This document shows positions 44,325 through 47,354 of a stretch of DNA of 47,354 bases, one piece after another (within the stretch, counting starts at the first letter, position 1; every line of letters begins with the position of its first letter). Below the pieces are notes generated by a model. That model was not told the DNA's origin. It did not search any database and saw nothing but the letters and a program-made list of their open reading frames with translations. The stretch is from Clostridium punense (GTDB lineage Bacteria; Bacillota; Clostridia; Clostridiales; Clostridiaceae), in NCBI RefSeq assembly GCF_017874425.1, contig NZ_JAGGLL010000031.1, positions 1-47,354 of the forward strand. Reading direction: 5' to 3'. Both the position numbers and the translations under genes were made by a program.

Positions 44325-44951
44325 CTACTCTTCTTTAGGTTCTTCTTTAGGTTCTTCTTTCTTTTCCTCTTCCTCAAACTTTACAGTGTAAGTGAAGGTG
44401 TTAACTTCATTTTCCTTGCTGTCTGTATTGCAGTTGCTATGATTATCAGTTTTATTGTTAAACTTGTCTTTGATATCCTGTGCCATATCATTAGCTTTTT
44501 CCTTTGTTTCAGTGAATACAGATTTTATAATCTTATTTACTACTTCTACTGAACCATCTTCTTTTGTTATCTCAATTTGAAGTTTAGTTATGATAGCCGC
44601 AGCTGCTCCTACCATAAGAAGTATTGGCTGCAGTAGTGCTACAAGACCAATGGCAAGGCCTGCATTAACTGGAATGTCTACAAGAGTTTTTTCATCCTTT
44701 TTAACCTTTATTCTGGTAACATTTCCTTTTTTAACAACATCCTTAAGCCAAGCTATAAATTCATCTACTGTCATTGAAACATCATTCATGAAAGATTTTT
44801 CATCCTTATCTGTCTCTTTCATTTTCTCATGGTAAATTAAAGCATCCACCACATCTCCATTGCACTTTTCAAGTAGTTCTTTAGCATCGCTGTAACTTAA
44901 GTTAGCTCTTTCTCTTATTATGTCTATTTTCTCTAAAGTAATTTCACTCAT
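44325..44951 (-). CDS. UBA-like plus DUF4342 membrane-associated protein
   Basis: A 208-aa protein. Residues 1-45 resemble a UBA/TS-N helical bundle (IDIIRERANLSYSDAKELLE, CNGDVVDALIYH). Residues about 55-150 are a DUF4342-type domain: EFIAWLKDVVKKGNVTRIKV, then IPVNAGLAIGLVALLQPILL with a short hydrophobic segment, and KLQIEITKEDGSVEVVNKII. The tail is acidic with the repeat KEEPKEEPKEE. Function is unknown. It is 12 nt downstream of recO and probably co-transcribed with the era-recO genes. RBS AGGAGGG. Confidence 0.75.
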   Translation of the reverse strand: MSEITLEKIDIIRERANLSYSDAKELLEKCNGDVVDALIYHEKMKETDKDEKSFMNDVSMTVDEFIAWLKDVVKKGNVTRIKVKKDEKTLVDIPVNAGLAIGLVALLQPILLMVGAAAAIITKLQIEITKEDGSVEVVNKIIKSVFTETKEKANDMAQDIKDKFNNKTDNHSNCNTDSKENEVNTFTYTVKFEEEEKKEEPKEEPKEE

Positions 44952-44963
44952 AATAACCCTCCT

Positions 44964-45728
44964 CTATTCTTTATCTACACTGACTTCTGGTATTAGATTA
45001 AAATAATCTAGCATGGACAAACTTTTAGGTCTTCTTGTATAATTTAAGAATATGAAATTTGTAATTATTTTATACAGTTCTTTTTTAGTTGTTTCATCCA
45101 CAGACAATCTAGATATTTTCTCTAATTCCACAGAATTTAAAAACTTTAACACATTATATGTACTCTTTGTTATTTGTGTTCCGTGAACTTTATTACATTC
45201 CTCACAAACAGCTCCATAAAATTGAAAAGATATGAAGTTAGAAAAACTAATTTTTTTGTCACAAAGAGCACAGTTTTCTAGCTGAAGTCCATAGCCTGTA
45301 GCCTTTAATAGCTTTAATTCAAAAGCTCTGGCTAATAATTCTAAGTCCACTGCCTTTGTTTTCATCAAATAAAAGGAGCTCACTAAGTCTTTAAAAAGAC
45401 CTAAGTAGTTTTCTTCTCCACAAGCTATGTCTATAAGTTCATTAAAATAGGAACCATATATCAAAGTTTCATAATCATTTAAAATATCTTGAAAAGATTC
45501 TACAATTTTTCCTTCATTTAAATTATAAAGACCTCTGCCTTTATATATTACATATTCTCCAAAGCAAAAGGGCAGTGTTGTAGAAAAGCTCTTATTTTTA
45601 CTTTTCTTAGCCCCCTTTGCAATGGTAGAAATCTTTCCTAAATCCTCACTAAAAAGCCACACTAATCTGTCATGTTCTTTATAATCCTGGGTTTTAATAA
45701 CTACTGCTCTTGTTTTTATAGTATTCAA
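44964..45728 (-). CDS. recO: DNA repair protein RecO
   Basis: A 254-aa RecO. The OB-fold N-terminus reads TRAVVIKTQDYKEHDRLVWL and FSEDLGKISTIAKGAKKSKN, and the C-terminal zinc site has four Cys (CALCDKK about residue 155, CEECNK about 175). It helps RecF/RecR load RecA. It starts at a TTG after AGGGG at 9-10 nt. It follows era by 26 nt. Confidence 0.93.
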   Translation of the reverse strand: MNTIKTRAVVIKTQDYKEHDRLVWLFSEDLGKISTIAKGAKKSKNKSFSTTLPFCFGEYVIYKGRGLYNLNEGKIVESFQDILNDYETLIYGSYFNELIDIACGEENYLGLFKDLVSSFYLMKTKAVDLELLARAFELKLLKATGYGLQLENCALCDKKISFSNFISFQFYGAVCEECNKVHGTQITKSTYNVLKFLNSVELEKISRLSVDETTKKELYKIITNFIFLNYTRRPKSLSMLDYFNLIPEVSVDKE

Positions 45729-45754
45729 TGAATCAACCCCTACGCGGTTTGGGC

Positions 45755-46636
45755 TTATTTATACCCTAATTCCTTAAGCATAAACTGACTATCTCTCCAA
45801 TCCTTTTTAACCTTAACCCAAAGCTTTAAAGTCACAGGAGAGTTTAAAAACTTCTCTAAATCTTGACGAGCATAGGTAGAAATTTTCTTCATCATTGCTC
45901 CGTTCTTACCTATTATTATCCCCTTATGAGAATCCTTTTCACACAATAGGTTGGCTTCTATGTTATATCTACCCTTTTCATCCTTTTTCATATGAATTAT
46001 TTCCACAGCAATACCATGAGGTACTTCTTGAGAAAGTAATCTTAGTGCTTTTTCTCTAATGGTTTCAGTGACAATAAATCTTTCCTGCTGATCAGTAATC
46101 ATATCTTCTGGGTAGTACATTGGTCCCTCTGGAAGATGCGCTTCTATAAGTTCAATAATCTTATCTACATTTTTACCATTCATTGCTGATAGTGGTACTA
46201 TTTCTTTAAATTCAAAGACATCAGCATAGTTAGTTAAGGTTTTTGCAATTCTATTTTCTGGGTTTTCATCTATCTTATTAACTAGTAAAAATACAGGTAC
46301 GTTACATTCTTTTAACTGCTGGAGAATATGCATATCTCCTGCATTTACTTCCTCTTCAGGGGTGGTTAAAAATAGTACAACATCTACTTCATTTATTGAG
46401 TCTTTTGCTACCTTAACCATGTACTCACCTAGCTTATGTCTAGGCTTATGCATTCCTGGAGTGTCCACAAACACAATTTGATGTTCCTTAGTGGTATGAA
46501 TGGTTTGAATGTTATTTCTAGTGGTTTGTGGTCTACTTGAAACTATAGAAAGTTTCTCCCCCATAATATTATTCATTAAGGTTGATTTTCCTACATTTGG
46601 TCTTCCGATAATTGTTACGAATCCTGATTTGAACAT
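45755..46636 (-). CDS. era: GTPase Era
   Basis: A 293-aa GTPase with G1 [10 protein letters not shown]3 [11 protein letters not shown]4 NKIDEN and G5 SAMNGKN, and a C-terminal KH domain ([20 protein letters not shown]). It binds 16S rRNA 3' end in small-subunit assembly. RBS AAGGAGGAAT before ATG. It lies between cdd and recO, the standard clostridial order. Confidence 0.97.
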   Translation of the reverse strand: MFKSGFVTIIGRPNVGKSTLMNNIMGEKLSIVSSRPQTTRNNIQTIHTTKEHQIVFVDTPGMHKPRHKLGEYMVKVAKDSINEVDVVLFLTTPEEEVNAGDMHILQQLKECNVPVFLLVNKIDENPENRIAKTLTNYADVFEFKEIVPLSAMNGKNVDKIIELIEAHLPEGPMYYPEDMITDQQERFIVTETIREKALRLLSQEVPHGIAVEIIHMKKDEKGRYNIEANLLCEKDSHKGIIIGKNGAMMKKISTYARQDLEKFLNSPVTLKLWVKVKKDWRDSQFMLKELGYK

Positions 46637-46645
46637 AATTCCTCC

Positions 46646-47044
46646 TTATTTCTGTAAGTCTTCTTTAGTAAAGGCTCCTGGAAGTATTTCTTCTAAAGTT
46701 TTCTTTACATATTCTTCTTCATTTTTAACTAATATTATTTCTATATCCTTACTTGCAAATTCTGCAATTACTTGTCTGCATATCCCACAAGGTGCAGTGA
46801 AAGTAGACATATCTCCTACTACTGCTATTCTTTTAATTACTCTATGACCTTCAGATACTGCTTTAAATATTGCTGTTCTCTCACCACAGTTCGTAGCCCC
46901 AAAGGATGCGTTTTCTATGTTACAACCTGTGAATACTGTACCATCTTCCGTTTCAACAGCAGCTCCTACTGGAAACTTTGAATATGGAACATAAGCTTTT
47001 TCTCTTGCCTCTATTGCTAATTTAACTAATTTTTTATCCTCCAC
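46646..47044 (-). CDS. cdd: Cytidine deaminase
   Basis: A 132-aa zinc-dependent cytidine deaminase. Active-site motifs: CNIENASFGATNCGERTAIF (with the Cys and Glu region) and CGICRQVIAEFA (about residues 84-95, two zinc Cys). The first zinc ligand is the Cys in TNCGERTA. It salvages cytidine to uridine. GTG start with GGAGGG 5-7 nt upstream. It is the first gene of cdd-era-recO in this window. Confidence 0.95.
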   Translation of the reverse strand: MEDKKLVKLAIEAREKAYVPYSKFPVGAAVETEDGTVFTGCNIENASFGATNCGERTAIFKAVSEGHRVIKRIAVVGDMSTFTAPCGICRQVIAEFASKDIEIILVKNEEEYVKKTLEEILPGAFTKEDLQK

Positions 47045-47308
47045 TATAATCCCTCCAAAAATTCATGTTATATAAAATTCAGTAACGATACTTTATAAAT
47101 ATATGAAATTCTACTTTGTATTCTTTTAATAATAAGTTGCTTTAAAATATCTTATAATGTAGAAGTAATATTTCAACTTATATATAAAATTTATCTTCAT
47201 CAACATATTGATACCCTTGAAATTCTAATGCAAATAAAACCTTATCTAATTTATTAATTTATATAGATTTACCACTCCGAAATTTAAAGTATTAACAAGC
47301 TTAATCTT

Positions 47309-47353
47309 CCCAATAATAACTCTAAGACTTATCAAAGGAGTTATTATTATGGG
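47309..47353. terminator. Terminator-like hairpin at the window edge
   Basis: CCcAATAATAACTC pairs with GAGTTATTATT at the right end. It is likely the terminator of the gene beyond the window on the minus strand. The rest of 47045-47308 holds the cdd promoter area and nothing else seen. Confidence 0.5.
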
Positions 47354-47354
47354 A

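Overview
The window looks like chromosomal DNA of a spore-forming, low-GC Clostridium (Clostridiaceae). The reasons are the strong A/T bias, AGGAGG-type ribosome binding sites, a clostridial dgt-dnaG-rpoD block, an SspH-type spore protein, a CotS-family coat protein, Csp-like subtilases, and several GTG/TTG starts. Most genes are on the minus strand. No tRNA, rRNA 16S/23S/5S, CRISPR array, transposase or prophage was recognised. Species cannot be fixed from the sequence alone.

Layout. 1-4.5 kb: an RHS/YD-repeat polymorphic toxin with a membrane-type tip and a candidate immunity gene, an orphan RHS core fragment downstream, and a 5' end fused to a decayed piece of a patB/malY aminotransferase gene. 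4.7-6 kb: an ABM-family monooxygenase, a HesB-like gene whose in-frame UGA sits at the conserved Cys (a predicted selenoprotein with a SECIS-like hairpin), and a His-rich small protein. 6.2-10.3 kb: two tandem Csp-like subtilases that have lost catalytic residues. 10.7-16.1 kb: a siderophore ABC importer (YclNOPQ/FatDC-like order) with a divergent AraC regulator and a Fur-box-like palindrome. 16.1-18.1 kb: a mini MCP, a CmpB-family membrane protein and a 44-aa membrane protein. 18.2-21.8 kb: an operon of a PLP aminotransferase, a GAF protein and a ThDP-dependent enzyme. 22.2-23.5 kb: a c-di-GMP-I riboswitch with a SpoIIAA/STAS-like gene downstream and decayed receiver and EAL domains. 23.8-25.3 kb: three small genes including sspH, then rnpB (RNase P RNA). 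25.5-28.5 kb: a GtrA/GtrB/glycosyltransferase-like membrane set. 28.8-35.8 kb: nif3-trmK, a PH-domain membrane protein, rpoD-dnaG and dgt. 36.4-39.8 kb: cotS-like, then flotillin/NfeD. 40-47 kb: ppdK with a structured leader RNA, ccpN with an apparent AUU start, a UBA/DUF4342 protein, recO, era and cdd.

How parts fit together. The RHS gene and its small membrane neighbour form a likely contact-toxin/immunity pair. The two dead subtilases resemble the pseudoprotease members of the Csp germination system. The iron operon, AraC gene and palindrome form one iron-uptake unit. CcpN next to ppdK couples a gluconeogenic repressor to pyruvate/PEP interconversion. A family of about 100-bp imperfect palindromic elements is scattered through intergenic gaps, with paired substitutions suggesting RNA-level structure.

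Most notable: the UGA-containing HesB-like gene, the catalytically dead Csp pair, the ccpN AUU start beside the ppdK leader RNA, the intergenic hairpin family, and the ThDP-GAF-PLP operon of unknown product. All comparisons with families are from memory; no searches were run.
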